Shown here: positions 52,706 through 62,825 of the stretch, in pieces
How positions within the stretch are numbered: position 1 is the first letter of the stretch
Layout of the letters: each line of letters opens with the position of its first letter
Source: Opitutaceae bacterium
GTDB taxonomy: Bacteria > Verrucomicrobiota > Verrucomicrobiia > Opitutales > Opitutaceae
Direction: 5' to 3'
Assembly: GCA_028688225.1 (NCBI GenBank)
Contig: JAQTYQ010000004.1
Span: 143,929-207,928 of the forward strand
DNA: 64,000 nucleotides
Notes under the pieces: generated by a model
Databases searched by the model: none
What the model was told of the DNA's origin: nothing
What the model saw: the letters and a program-made list of their open reading frames with translations, nothing else
Position numbers and translations under genes: made by a program

Positions 52706-53826
52706 AATCAACCGCCGTCTGCACCCTGACCGCCTGCCTTGGACTGCCATTGCTAGGCGCCTGGCTGTCAGGCCGGGCAATAACGCCTTTGCTGCGCTTT
52801 CCGCCGCCGCTGGCAATTCCGGCAAACTTTCCACGATTCTCATGGTTCGCAGCCGGCGTGGTCTTCAGCGTGAGCGTTCTGGTCGCCTGGCCGTGGGTGC
52901 AAAGATGGCGCGGTTTGGGACATTGCCATCAAGCAGACATCCCGGTCAGGGCGGTTCGCCGTGGCTTCCCGTGGTGGGGCAGTCTGGCAGTCGCATGGAC
53001 GATCGTTTGGTGGTGGCTGGCCTGGACGCGCCAGCCATGGTTGGCGTGGGCCCAGCGGTACACCTTCACACCTCTCTGGCTGGGGTTCATCGTGACGGCG
53101 AGCGCGCTTGCCTGGGGACGCGGTGCGGCCTGCCTGATGCTGCATGCGCCGGGCAAATGGCTGCCGCTGTTCGCCGTCAGCGCGGCCTTCTGGTGGGTGT
53201 TCGAATGGCTCAACCGTTTCGTGGCCAACTGGCATTACCTTGGGGTCGAGCAGGTGGGGCCGTGCGAGTATGTCGTGCACTCGAGCGTGTGCTTTTCGAC
53301 CGTACTGCCGGCCGTGGCGGCGGTGCGGGAATGGCTTGGGACATGGCCGCGCCTGCAGGCGGTGCTGGCCGCGGGACCACGGTGGTCATGGGTGCGGCGG
53401 CGCGGTGCGGTGGCAGCCATGATTGGGGCGGGTATGGCCGGTCTGGTACTGACCGGCGCGCACCCCCGCTACTTTTATCCGGCGCTATGGGTGGCGCCGC
53501 TGTTGATCGGTGTCGGCCTGTCGGCGCTCCGGCCCACCGGCGGCTGGTGGCGGGGAATTTCCTCGGGCGACTGGCGGAACGCCGGGTCTTGGGCACTGGC
53601 GGCGCTCGTCTGCGGTTTTTTCTGGGAGTGCTGGAACCTGCACAGCCTGGCGAAATGGGTCTACAGCGTGCCCTTTGTGCAGCGCTGGCAGGTGTTTGAA
53701 ATGCCGTTGTTGGGCTACACCGGTTACCTGCCATTCGGCCTCGTCTGCGGGCTGGCCGTGGCGTGGGTCGTGGAGAGCAAGGAGGCCGGGGGCGAAGCGG
53801 GTGGAGCGGATCCGCCCAAGCGGTGA
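52699..53826 (+). CDS. Multi-pass membrane protein, unknown, with internal repeat
   Basis: A 375-residue protein with about nine hydrophobic segments. Two similar motifs occur: FWWVFEWLNRFVANWHYLG near residue 165 and FFWECWNLHSLAKWVYSVP near 305, sharing a Glu, Asn and Trp-x-Tyr pattern. This suggests an internal duplication in the membrane, similar in style to carotenoid/lycopene cyclase-like membrane proteins, but I cannot assign it. The tail is short and charged. The start codon is not supported by a clear ribosome site. Confidence 0.65.
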   Translation: MTKSTAVCTLTACLGLPLLGAWLSGRAITPLLRFPPPLAIPANFPRFSWFAAGVVFSVSVLVAWPWVQRWRGLGHCHQADIPVRAVRRGFPWWGSLAVAWTIVWWWLAWTRQPWLAWAQRYTFTPLWLGFIVTASALAWGRGAACLMLHAPGKWLPLFAVSAAFWWVFEWLNRFVANWHYLGVEQVGPCEYVVHSSVCFSTVLPAVAAVREWLGTWPRLQAVLAAGPRWSWVRRRGAVAAMIGAGMAGLVLTGAHPRYFYPALWVAPLLIGVGLSALRPTGGWWRGISSGDWRNAGSWALAALVCGFFWECWNLHSLAKWVYSVPFVQRWQVFEMPLLGYTGYLPFGLVCGLAVAWVVESKEAGGEAGGADPPKR

Positions 53827-53965
53827 GGGCGTTCTCCGGAGGCGTTTGCCGCCCGGGATGCTGCGGCAATCCTTCTTTCCTAAAAACCGCAATTGAACAT
53901 ACAAGGCACGGAGAATACAGAGGCGGATCGGCGCAGGAAGGCGGATAAATTAAACCAGTGAGGTG

Positions 53966-53983
53966 CTCTGCTGGCCAGCAGAG
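53966..53983. repeat. 18-bp perfect palindrome, copy 2
   Basis: CTCTGCTGGCCAGCAGAG, identical to 7380-7397; the match extends four bases to the left (GGTG). Confidence 0.7.
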
Positions 53984-54098
53984 CGCTGGAGCGGTATAGG
54001 CATACAAGTTTCCTTCTCGGTGTCCTTTGTACAAACGCAACTGCGGAATCGAGGTTTATGCGTGCGCCCTTCAACTCCCGGGCCATTGGGTCGTTCGC

Positions 54099-54203
54099 GG
54101 ACGGCCCGGCCTCCTTCGCCATCGCTTCGAAAGCCGCGTGCTGCCGAATCAGCCCGCCATAGCTTTAGCGAAGGCGGGCGGTCCGTCCCTACCGGCGCTG
54201 CCG
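54099..54203. repeat. Interspersed palindrome, copy C (diverged)
   Basis: The left arm GACGGCCCGGCCTCCTTCGC (near 54101) and right arm GCGAAGGCGGGCGGTCCGTC (near 54172) are imperfect inverse copies. The right arm continues as CCTACC, as in copies A and B. The loop is longer than in those copies. Confidence 0.55.
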
Positions 54204-54219
54204 CGCCAAAGTATAGAAT

Positions 54220-54636
54220 CTATGTGCTGTCGGCATCGGGCTGCAGATACGCCCGTGCCACCGGCAAATCGGCTGCCGCCAGATCAAAACCCGACAGTTT
54301 TTCCGGCGGCACCCAGACCACAGCGCTGTGCTCGATCGGGTGCGGCTCGGGCGAGCCGGTGGAAAGGCGGCAGACGAAAGGGATCATTTCGATGGTCGTG
54401 CGATCGTAGGTGTGCCGGTAGCGGGGCAGAGGCCGCTCGATCGTGATGTCGCATCCGAGCTCTTCCTTGATCTCGCGGACCAGCGCGGCCTCAGCCGTCT
54501 CGCCGCGATCCACCTTGCCGCCGGGAAACTCCCACTTGAGCGCAGGGTGCTTATGTGCCGGACGCCGGGCAAGCAGCACGCAGCCCTCCCGCTCGATCAG
54601 CGCGCAGACAACGGGAAGGGGAGGGTTTCGGATCAC
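54220..54636 (-). CDS. NUDIX hydrolase, MutT-like
   Basis: A 138-residue NUDIX protein that probably hydrolyses oxidised or other nucleoside triphosphates. The Nudix box spans residues 40-61 with the GX5EX7REUXEEXGU spacing: Gly40, Glu46, then REIKEELG at 54-61. It is preceded by KWEFPGGK as in MutT. The C-terminal HSAVVWVPPEKLSGFDLA resembles the MutT substrate-side loop. Confidence 0.9.
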   Translation of the reverse strand: MIRNPPLPVVCALIEREGCVLLARRPAHKHPALKWEFPGGKVDRGETAEAALVREIKEELGCDITIERPLPRYRHTYDRTTIEMIPFVCRLSTGSPEPHPIEHSAVVWVPPEKLSGFDLAAADLPVARAYLQPDADST

Positions 54637-54745
54637 CGCGTCACAAGAACACGAAGATGGTCGGGCTCAAGGTCTTCTTTGCATCCGCCTGGGCTTCTTG
54701 ACCGGCGGGCCGCAACTTTCGGCCGGCCGGGGTGTTTTAGGGAAC

Positions 54746-55066
54746 ATGAAGGCTTTTCTTGTGACCTGCCTGAAAGTGCTGCTCGTGCTGGCACTAGCGA
54801 TCACCATTGTCCATGTGTGGCCGGTGATGTTGGTGCCATTGATCGCCGGTCTGTTACCCGTTTTCGGTCTAGGGTGTCTCCTGCTGGCCGGCCTCATGAT
54901 TGCCGGGGCCGTCGGCCTGGGCTTGTTGGTGGGCTTGACGGCCGTGGCGATTGCACTGTTGGCACTGTTTTCACCGGTATGGATTCCGCTGGCGGTGATC
55001 CTGGGGATCTTATGGCTGGTGAAGAGGTTGTGCGGTGCGGGGCACCGGTCTCCAGCTACTGTCTGA
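54746..55066 (+). CDS. Small hydrophobic membrane protein
   Basis: A 106-residue protein that is almost all hydrophobic, with three to four membrane segments (LKVLLVLALAITIVHVWPVM, LLPVFGLGCLLLAGLMIAG, then LTAVAIALLALFSPVWIPLA). A short basic tail ends it. The ATG at 54746 is chosen because the upstream frame is not protein-like. No family recognised; such proteins are often wrongly missed or only loosely conserved. Confidence 0.6.
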   Translation: MKAFLVTCLKVLLVLALAITIVHVWPVMLVPLIAGLLPVFGLGCLLLAGLMIAGAVGLGLLVGLTAVAIALLALFSPVWIPLAVILGILWLVKRLCGAGHRSPATV

Positions 55067-55193
55067 ACGGTTTTGCAGCCGGCCTAACAGTCTCGAAAAC
55101 CCCGGCTTGTAACCTCTGCGGGGAGGGTGCCGACGCAGGGTTGAAGTTGAGAATACGCCCCCGGGGGCGCATGGTAACCAACCCGATTCAACC

Positions 55194-56687
55194 ATGAGCA
55201 TTGTTCCGGTAGTCTTCAACAACACCGTCCTGCGCGACGGGCACCAGTCGCTGGCGGCCACCCGCATGTCGACCAGGCAGATGGAGGCGGTGGCGCCCTT
55301 GCTGGATACGGTGGGTTTCGGCGCCCTGGAAACCTGGGGCGGCGCGACGATCGACAGCGGCGTGCGCTTTCTCTCCGAGTTCCCCTTTGCCCGCCTGGAT
55401 GCGCTCAAGCGTCTCGCGCCCAAGACCCCGCACATGATGCTGCTGCGCGGGCAGAATATCGTCCAGTACACCAACTTTCCCGACGACGTGGTCGAGGCGT
55501 TTGTCGCCGCCGCCGCCAGGCACGGCATGGATATCTTCCGCGTGTTCGACGCTTTGAACGATCTGCGCAACATCGAGACCGCCATCCGCGCCGTAAAAAA
55601 AGCCGGCCGGCACGCCCAAGGCACGGTGTGCTACACCACCAGTCCGGTGCACACGCCCGAAATGTTCATTGAACTCGGGGTCCAGATCGAGGCCATGGGC
55701 TGCGATTCCATCTGCGTCAAGGACATGGCCGGCCTGCTGCCGCCGTATGTGGCCTACCAGATCGTGCGCGGCCTCAAGGCCCGCGTGAAGATCCCGGTGA
55801 TCGTTCATACCCACGAGACGGCGGGCTTTGGTGCCGCTGCCTACTACGCCGCCATCGAGGCAGGCGCGGATGCTGTCGATACCTCGATCTCCCCGTTTGC
55901 CAACGGCACCGGCCAGCCCGACACCTGGCGCATGCTGCAGGCGCTCTCCACGCATCCACGCCGGCCCGGTTACGATGCCGCCAAGCTGCTCAAACTGCGC
56001 GAAGAACTCACGCGCATCTATGCCGAGCTTTCGGCGTACACCAGTCACCGGAATGAGGTCGTGGATAACGATGCGCTCACCTACCAGGTGCCGGGCGGCA
56101 TGCTCAGCAACTTCCGCAACCAGCTCAAGGAGCAGAAAATGGCCGATCGCTTCGCCGAGGTCATGCAGGAGATGCCCTACGTGCGCCAGTGCCTGGGCTG
56201 GATTCCACTCGTCACGCCGACCTCGCAGATCGTGGGCGTGCAGGCCATGCTCAACGTCAAGTTTGGCCGGTGGAAGAATTTCTCGCCCGAGGCGATGAAG
56301 ATCGCCCTTGGCTATTACGGCAGGACGCCCGGCCCGATCGATCCGGAGGTGCTCGCGCTCGCCGAGAAGCTGAGCGGCAAGCCGCGCTTTACCGGCCGGC
56401 CGGCGGACGCGCTCGAGCCGCGCATGCCCAAACTCCGGGCCGAGCTGGCGCAGAAGGGCCTGCCCGCCGACGATGAGCATGGTGTCATCTACGCCATGTT
56501 TCCGCAGGAGGTGGAGAAACTCTACCGGGCGGACGCCGGCAAGGCGGCGGCCCCGGGACCGAAACCCGAGATCAAGACACCCGAACCGGCGCAACCGGTG
56601 ATTCCTGGTACGGGCAAGAAAATCAGCCGCCTGGCGCTCACCATCGATGGCCGGCGTCACCAGGTATCCGTGGAGGAAGTGGGATGA
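55194..56687 (+). CDS. Oxaloacetate decarboxylase alpha / pyruvate carboxyltransferase subunit without biotin lysine
   Basis: A carboxyltransferase of the OadA/PycB family. The 497-residue protein has the HMGL-like TIM barrel (TVLRDGHQSLAATRMST, GFGALETWGGATID, CVKDMAGLLPPY with the carbamylated-lysine-type Lys, and metal His residues in VIVHTHETAGFG), the PYC_OADA domain (NQLKEQKMADRF, VTPTSQIVGVQA, YYGRTPGPIDPEV), and a Pro-rich linker. The C-terminus enters the first strands of a biotinyl domain (ISRLALTIDGRRHQVSVEE) and stops before the expected AMKM. A separate biotin protein would be needed. Confidence 0.88.
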   Translation: MSIVPVVFNNTVLRDGHQSLAATRMSTRQMEAVAPLLDTVGFGALETWGGATIDSGVRFLSEFPFARLDALKRLAPKTPHMMLLRGQNIVQYTNFPDDVVEAFVAAAARHGMDIFRVFDALNDLRNIETAIRAVKKAGRHAQGTVCYTTSPVHTPEMFIELGVQIEAMGCDSICVKDMAGLLPPYVAYQIVRGLKARVKIPVIVHTHETAGFGAAAYYAAIEAGADAVDTSISPFANGTGQPDTWRMLQALSTHPRRPGYDAAKLLKLREELTRIYAELSAYTSHRNEVVDNDALTYQVPGGMLSNFRNQLKEQKMADRFAEVMQEMPYVRQCLGWIPLVTPTSQIVGVQAMLNVKFGRWKNFSPEAMKIALGYYGRTPGPIDPEVLALAEKLSGKPRFTGRPADALEPRMPKLRAELAQKGLPADDEHGVIYAMFPQEVEKLYRADAGKAAAPGPKPEIKTPEPAQPVIPGTGKKISRLALTIDGRRHQVSVEEVG

Positions 56688-56780
56688 TCGTCGTCGGGAG
56701 CCGGCTCCCGAAAGCCTGACCGGCGAAAAACTCCTGCCTCGCTGGCGGTTGTTTTCGTGTTCGCTGCAGCTTTCAATGCG

Positions 56781-56948
56781 CCGCCGGCATCCGGCGGCCT
56801 GGTCAGAGCGCCTGAGCCCGGATGCATCACACTTTTCTTCGCTTGGTGCATCCGCTTTCCGCCCTCGACGAGGGCGGAAAGGCGACTTGGTTGCGGTTAA
56901 CCCCGACGAAGTCCGCCCATCCATCACCCGAGGAAGGTGTGATGGATG
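56781..56948. repeat. Cluster of four hairpins
   Basis: CCGCCGG / CCGGCGG (56781-56797), GGATGCA / TGCATCC (56820-56853), CTTTCCGCCCTCG / CGAGGGCGGAAAG (56855-56881) and CATCCATCAC / GTGATGGATG (56918-56948). The gap is convergent between OadA and the ABC-F gene. The third hairpin has a 13-bp stem and could act as a terminator in both directions, though no T-run follows. Confidence 0.7.
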
Positions 56949-56952
56949 CAGG

Positions 56953-58893
<1,941 letters not shown>

Positions 58894-58953
58894 GGGTGGG
58901 GGAGGAACGAAAAATGGGTGCGCGGGGTCTTGGCGAGGGTGGGAACGGGGCGC

Positions 58954-58987
58954 AAAACAAACACGGCGGCCCGTCAGGAGCCGCCGC
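58954..58987 (-). terminator. Intrinsic terminator of mdh
   Basis: On the minus strand CGGCGGC pairs with GCCGCCG (58980-58986 and 58964-58970), then TGTTTGTTTT. It is 21 nt after the mdh stop. Confidence 0.85.
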
Positions 58988-59007
58988 GGATGACGGAAAG
59001 CCCAGGA

Positions 59008-59994
59008 TTACTTTGGCAGCAGCTCGGAGACCAGGGACTTTTCTTCCTTCAGCTCGTTTTCAGTGGCGGTGAGCTTGGTCCGGCTGAATTCGTTGACGGA
59101 CACGCCGGGAATCACGGACGATTTCCTGCCGTCACTTCGGATCGGGAAGGAATAAATGAGCCCCGGCTGGATGCCATAGGAGCCATCAGAACAGACGGCG
59201 ACGCTGAAACAGTCACCGGCAGGCGTGGGCGTGGTGAGGGCGCGCACCGTATCAATGACCGCATTGGCGGCGGAGGCGGCCGAACTGGCGCCGCGGGCTT
59301 CGATGATGGAAGCGCCGCGCTTCTGGATGATGGGGATGAAGGTGTCCTTGAACCACGCCTCGTCCTTGATGACCTGCGGAGCGGGCTGGCCGCCGATCTT
59401 GGCGTGATAGAAATCGGGGTACATCGTGCTGCTGTGGTTGCCCCAGATGGCGACGTTGGTGACCGTGGCAATGTCAACGCCGACTTTCTTGGCGAGCTGG
59501 GTCCTGGCGCGGTTTTGGTCGAGCATGGTCATGGCGAACCAGCGGTCGGCCGGGACCGCCCGGGCATTATTCATCGCGATGAGGCAATTGGTGTTGCAGG
59601 GGTTGCCCACGACCAGGATGCGGACATCGGCTGCGGCTTTCCTGGCGATGGCCTGGCCCTGGCCCGTAAAAATCTTGCCGTTGATGCCGAGGAGATCCTT
59701 GCGCTCCATGCCGGCCTTGCGTGGGACCGAACCGACCAGCAGGGCCCAGTTGATGCCGTTGAAGGCCTCATCCAGCGAGGCCGTCGGGACAACGCCTTGG
59801 AGGAGTGGAAACGCACAGTCGTCGAGTTCCATGACGACGCCCTGGAGCGCCTTGAGCGCGGGCTCGATCTCCAAGAGATGGAGGATGACCGGTTGGTCGG
59901 GGCCGAACATCGAGCCGGATGCGATCCGGAACAGGAGCGAGTAGCCGATCTGACCGGCGGCACCCGTGACGGCAACACGAATGGGAGATTTCAT
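59008..59994 (-). CDS. mdh: Malate dehydrogenase
   Basis: Interconverts malate and oxaloacetate in the TCA cycle. 328 residues of the LDH/MDH group-2 (cytosolic-type) form, with NAD motif [15 protein letters not shown] (residues 9-23), [16 protein letters not shown] (mobile substrate loop Arg), [24 protein letters not shown] and the catalytic His in [13 protein letters not shown]. The end is [12 protein letters not shown]. It is monocistronic, with a clear terminator. Confidence 0.95.
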   Translation of the reverse strand: MKSPIRVAVTGAAGQIGYSLLFRIASGSMFGPDQPVILHLLEIEPALKALQGVVMELDDCAFPLLQGVVPTASLDEAFNGINWALLVGSVPRKAGMERKDLLGINGKIFTGQGQAIARKAAADVRILVVGNPCNTNCLIAMNNARAVPADRWFAMTMLDQNRARTQLAKKVGVDIATVTNVAIWGNHSSTMYPDFYHAKIGGQPAPQVIKDEAWFKDTFIPIIQKRGASIIEARGASSAASAANAVIDTVRALTTPTPAGDCFSVAVCSDGSYGIQPGLIYSFPIRSDGRKSSVIPGVSVNEFSRTKLTATENELKEEKSLVSELLPK

Positions 59995-60147
59995 AGGCGG
60001 CAGGGGTTTCTAGTGGCGAGGCAACTTGATTGAACAGGAATCACCGAATGCAATGCGGAATTAGCGCGGGAAATGGCGGGTATTAATGTCCGAGGCAAGA
60101 AACAACACCGCAGGCAGGTGAGACAGAAGCATGGGAAGGGGCGCGGG

Positions 60148-61206
60148 CTAGGCACCGAATCTTGGGCCCAAGGCAGCGTGCGCCTCGCGGATGGCAGCCT
60201 CGGTGGCCGGCCAGTCGATGCACGGATCGGTAATGGAAACCCCGTAGCGCAGGCGTTCACGAGGCTGGGGAAACGGCTGGCTGCCGGCGCAGAGATTGCT
60301 CTCGATCATGGCTCCGATGATCGAGGTGTGGCCGGCAATGACCTGGGCGAGGACCTCACGGAGCACCTCCGGCTGCTGTGCGGGTTGTTTGGCAGAGTTG
60401 CCATGACTGCAGTCCACCAGGATGGCCTTGGGCAGACCCGCTTGCTCGAGCAGAAGCTCGGTCTCGCGGATGTGGCGCGGGCTGTAATTGGGACCCGCGG
60501 AACCGCCGCGGAGGACAATGTGGCAGTTGGGATTGCCGCGCGTGATGATGGCCGAGGCGGCGCCCTTGAGGTTGATGCCGAGGAAGGTTTGGGGCTGCGA
60601 GGCAGCGCGGATGGCGTTGATGGCGGTCTGCAGGTTGCCATCCGTGCCGTTTTTGAAACCGAGCGGCATGGATAGACCGGAGGCCATCTGCCGGTGGGTC
60701 TGCGACTCGGCCGTGCGCGCCCCGATGGCGCACCAGCAGACGAGGTCCGCGATATACTGCGGGGTAATCGGGTCGAGCAGTTCGGTCGCGGTGGGCAGCC
60801 CGAGATCGAGCACGTCGCGCAGGAAAGTACGGGCCAGGCGGAGGCCCTCCGCGATGTCGTGCGAGCCATCGAGCCGCGGATCCATGATCAGACCCTTCCA
60901 ACCGACCGTGGTGCGCGGTTTCTCAAAATAGACCCGCATGACGATCAGCACCCGGTCAGAAACCTCGCGCGCCAGGCCGGCGAGGCGATGGCCGTAGTCG
61001 CGGCCGGCGGCAAGATCGTGGATGGAGCACGGGCCGACAATCAGGAGCAGACGGCGGTCATCACCAAAGATGATGTTGTGAACCTCCTGCCGGGCCTGGG
61101 TGACAAACTGGCCTTGGATCTCGGTCTTGGGTAAGGCCTGCAGAAGCTCATGCGGAGTTGGGAGAGCCCTGGTCTCGACAACATTGATGTCGGAAGTTCT
61201 TTGCAA
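60148..61206 (-). CDS. Class I DAHP synthase (AroF/G/H type)
   Basis: Condenses PEP and erythrose 4-phosphate, the first shikimate step. About 352 residues with LLIVGPCSIHDLAAGRDYG, VMRVYFEKPRTTVGWKGLI, ATELLDPITPQYIADLVCW, GARTAESQTHRQMASGL, GFKNGTDGNLQTAINAI, VDCSHGNSAKQP and GVSITDPCIDW. The start is taken as TTG at 61206 (QRTSDINVVETRALPTPHEL), because it aligns with the start of E. coli AroG; the open frame goes back to 61368 but that part is not family-like. Preceded by a long leader with a terminator. Confidence 0.88.
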   Translation of the reverse strand: MQRTSDINVVETRALPTPHELLQALPKTEIQGQFVTQARQEVHNIIFGDDRRLLLIVGPCSIHDLAAGRDYGHRLAGLAREVSDRVLIVMRVYFEKPRTTVGWKGLIMDPRLDGSHDIAEGLRLARTFLRDVLDLGLPTATELLDPITPQYIADLVCWCAIGARTAESQTHRQMASGLSMPLGFKNGTDGNLQTAINAIRAASQPQTFLGINLKGAASAIITRGNPNCHIVLRGGSAGPNYSPRHIRETELLLEQAGLPKAILVDCSHGNSAKQPAQQPEVLREVLAQVIAGHTSIIGAMIESNLCAGSQPFPQPRERLRYGVSITDPCIDWPATEAAIREAHAALGPRFGA

Positions 61207-61366
61207 GGAAGGGGTAAATTGCTGACGGGTGCACTTACAATCAAGCTCGCGATTGCGATCTGAATAATTCCGGCTGAACCTGTCGCGTTGGTCACCCGAC
61301 CGGCGACGGGGGCGTCGCCGCTCCACCATCCTGCGATGGGAGGCGCCCTTGCCTCGTTTTTCCGGC

Positions 61367-61405
61367 AAAAAATAAAGCGGGCCGGCTACCCCTAACCGGC
61401 CCGCT
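61367..61405 (-). promoter_or_regulatory. Candidate transcription attenuator of DAHP synthase
   Basis: A perfect 10-bp stem (AGCGGGCCGG, 61376-61385; CCGGCCCGCT, 61396-61405) with a 10-nt loop, followed on the minus strand by TTTATTTTTT (61376-61367). It is a full intrinsic terminator but lies between divergent genes, 161 nt before the DAHP synthase start, so the only transcript it can end is the DAHP synthase leader itself. Confidence 0.7.
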
Positions 61406-61429
61406 ATTGCTTTCTTAGTTACCCCAAAA

Positions 61430-61446
61430 CTCCCGCTAGGCGGGAG
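61430..61446 (-). promoter_or_regulatory. Upstream hairpin of the DAHP synthase leader
   Basis: Perfect 7-bp stem CTCCCGC / GCGGGAG with the loop TAG on the plus strand. Its arm sequences share the GCGGG/CCCGC core with the terminator stem, so the two could pair alternatively. Confidence 0.6.
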
Positions 61447-61534
61447 AAGTGGAAAAATCAGATGACGTTAAGAAGCAGCAGGTGTGGTCATTCGTCAAAT
61501 AAAACTTTAAGACCGGATGCGGATAGTTTTTCAT
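61436..61534 (-). CDS. Possible leader peptide before DAHP synthase
   Basis: A 32-codon frame, ATG at 61534, TAG at 61436-61438. It contains Tyr4, Phe11, Tyr12, Phe21 and Phe27, and two adjacent Cys. The TAG lies in the loop of the 61430-61446 hairpin, where a ribosome reaching the end would block it. There is no clear ribosome site. The aromatic content fits a feedback sensor for the pathway but is not as dense as in classic phe leaders. Confidence 0.35.
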   Translation of the reverse strand: MKNYPHPVLKFYLTNDHTCCFLTSSDFSTSPA

Positions 61535-61569
61535 GCAGTTACATATTAAATGGATAGGATGCTTTTTCG

Positions 61570-62712
61570 ATGAGGAATAAAGTGATTGATCAGTTTTCCC
61601 GGTTGTATGGGCATCCGCCGGCGGTGGTCACCCGGGCCCCAGGACGCATTGAATTCATCGGCAACCACACCGACTATAACGGCGGCACCGTGCTTGGTGC
61701 CGCCATCAATCATGGCGTGTGGGTGGCCGCCGGGAAAACGGCGGTTCCAGAGCTGCGTTTCGCCACGGCTGCGCAGAGCGGGGTTGTCACCGTGCCGGCC
61801 GGCGCGCCGCACCGCCGGAACGGCGCGGAGCGCTGGGTCAATTACCCGCTCGGCATCTGGACCAGTTTCAGGGAATTTGGCCTCCGGCAGCCTGCGGGGC
61901 TCGACTATCTGGCGGTTTCGGATCTGCCCGTCGGCGCGGGGTTGAGCAGCAGTGCGGCCCTTGAGCTGGCCTCGGCCCTGGCTTACCTCGCCCTCACCGG
62001 CGAGCATCCGCCGCGGGAGATGGTGGTGCAGTTGGGCCGGCATGCGGAAAACAATTTTGTCGGCGTGCCCTGCGGCATTCTTGACCAGGGCGTGTCGGGT
62101 TTCGGGAAAAAGGACCATCTGGTGTTCATCGACTGCCGCGGTCCGCATTTTGACACCGTCCCGCTGCCGGCCGGGGCGCACTTCTGGATTTTCAACACCC
62201 ACACGAAGCATGCGCTGATCGACGGACTTTATGCGGCGCGTCATCGCGAATGCCTGGATGCCGCCCAGGCACTCGGCGTGGATCTGCTGGCCGATGTGAC
62301 GCTGGCCCGGCTGGAGCAAGGCAAAACCCGGCTGTCGGAGACCGGCTACCGGCGCGCCAGGCACGTCGTGGAGGAGATCGACCGCGTGACTCGCGTGCGG
62401 ACCGCTCTGGCCCGGGGTGACCTGGCCGCGGTCGGCCGGCTCCTCACCGCTTCGCACCGCAGTTCCCAGGTGCAGTTTGAGAACAGCACGACGGAGCTCG
62501 ACCTGCTCGTCGAGGCGCTCACGGATCTGGCGCACGTTTATGGCGCGCGCCTCACCGGCGGGGGGTTTGGCGGCGCCGTGCTGGCGTTCACCGATGCCGG
62601 TTTTTCCCCGGTGCAGGCGGAGCAGGTGGCCGGAGTTTACGCACGCAAGTTCGGTTCCCGTCCCGGGGTGTTGCATTGCGAAACCGGTGACGGCGCGGAA
62701 GTGATCGCCTGA
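61570..62712 (+). CDS. galK: Galactokinase
   Basis: Phosphorylates galactose in the Leloir pathway. 380 residues of the GHMP kinase fold: [20 protein letters not shown] (the galactokinase signature, with GNH where E. coli has GEH), the phosphate loop [20 protein letters not shown] (about residues 120-140), [15 protein letters not shown] with catalytic Asp, and [16 protein letters not shown]. It is divergent from DAHP synthase and followed at about 110 nt by a phosphofructokinase. Confidence 0.93.
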   Translation: MRNKVIDQFSRLYGHPPAVVTRAPGRIEFIGNHTDYNGGTVLGAAINHGVWVAAGKTAVPELRFATAAQSGVVTVPAGAPHRRNGAERWVNYPLGIWTSFREFGLRQPAGLDYLAVSDLPVGAGLSSSAALELASALAYLALTGEHPPREMVVQLGRHAENNFVGVPCGILDQGVSGFGKKDHLVFIDCRGPHFDTVPLPAGAHFWIFNTHTKHALIDGLYAARHRECLDAAQALGVDLLADVTLARLEQGKTRLSETGYRRARHVVEEIDRVTRVRTALARGDLAAVGRLLTASHRSSQVQFENSTTELDLLVEALTDLAHVYGARLTGGGFGGAVLAFTDAGFSPVQAEQVAGVYARKFGSRPGVLHCETGDGAEVIA

Positions 62713-62825
62713 CGCCATTGTTGCCGCCGCTTGGGGTGTCGGACGATATTCTCCGCATCGCCATTGATGTTTTTCTTGGAGCCGGCGGATTTCTCGCCAG
62801 AGTCGGGATGGAATCTCCTGGTCCG

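Larger units (their letters stand above)
53827..54219. other. Intergenic region with repeats
   Basis: About 390 nt with no gene. It contains the second copy of the 18-bp palindrome (53966-53983) and a third copy of the GGGCGGTCCGTCCCTACC palindrome family, whose arms are near 54099-54124 and 54168-54200. Confidence 0.6.
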
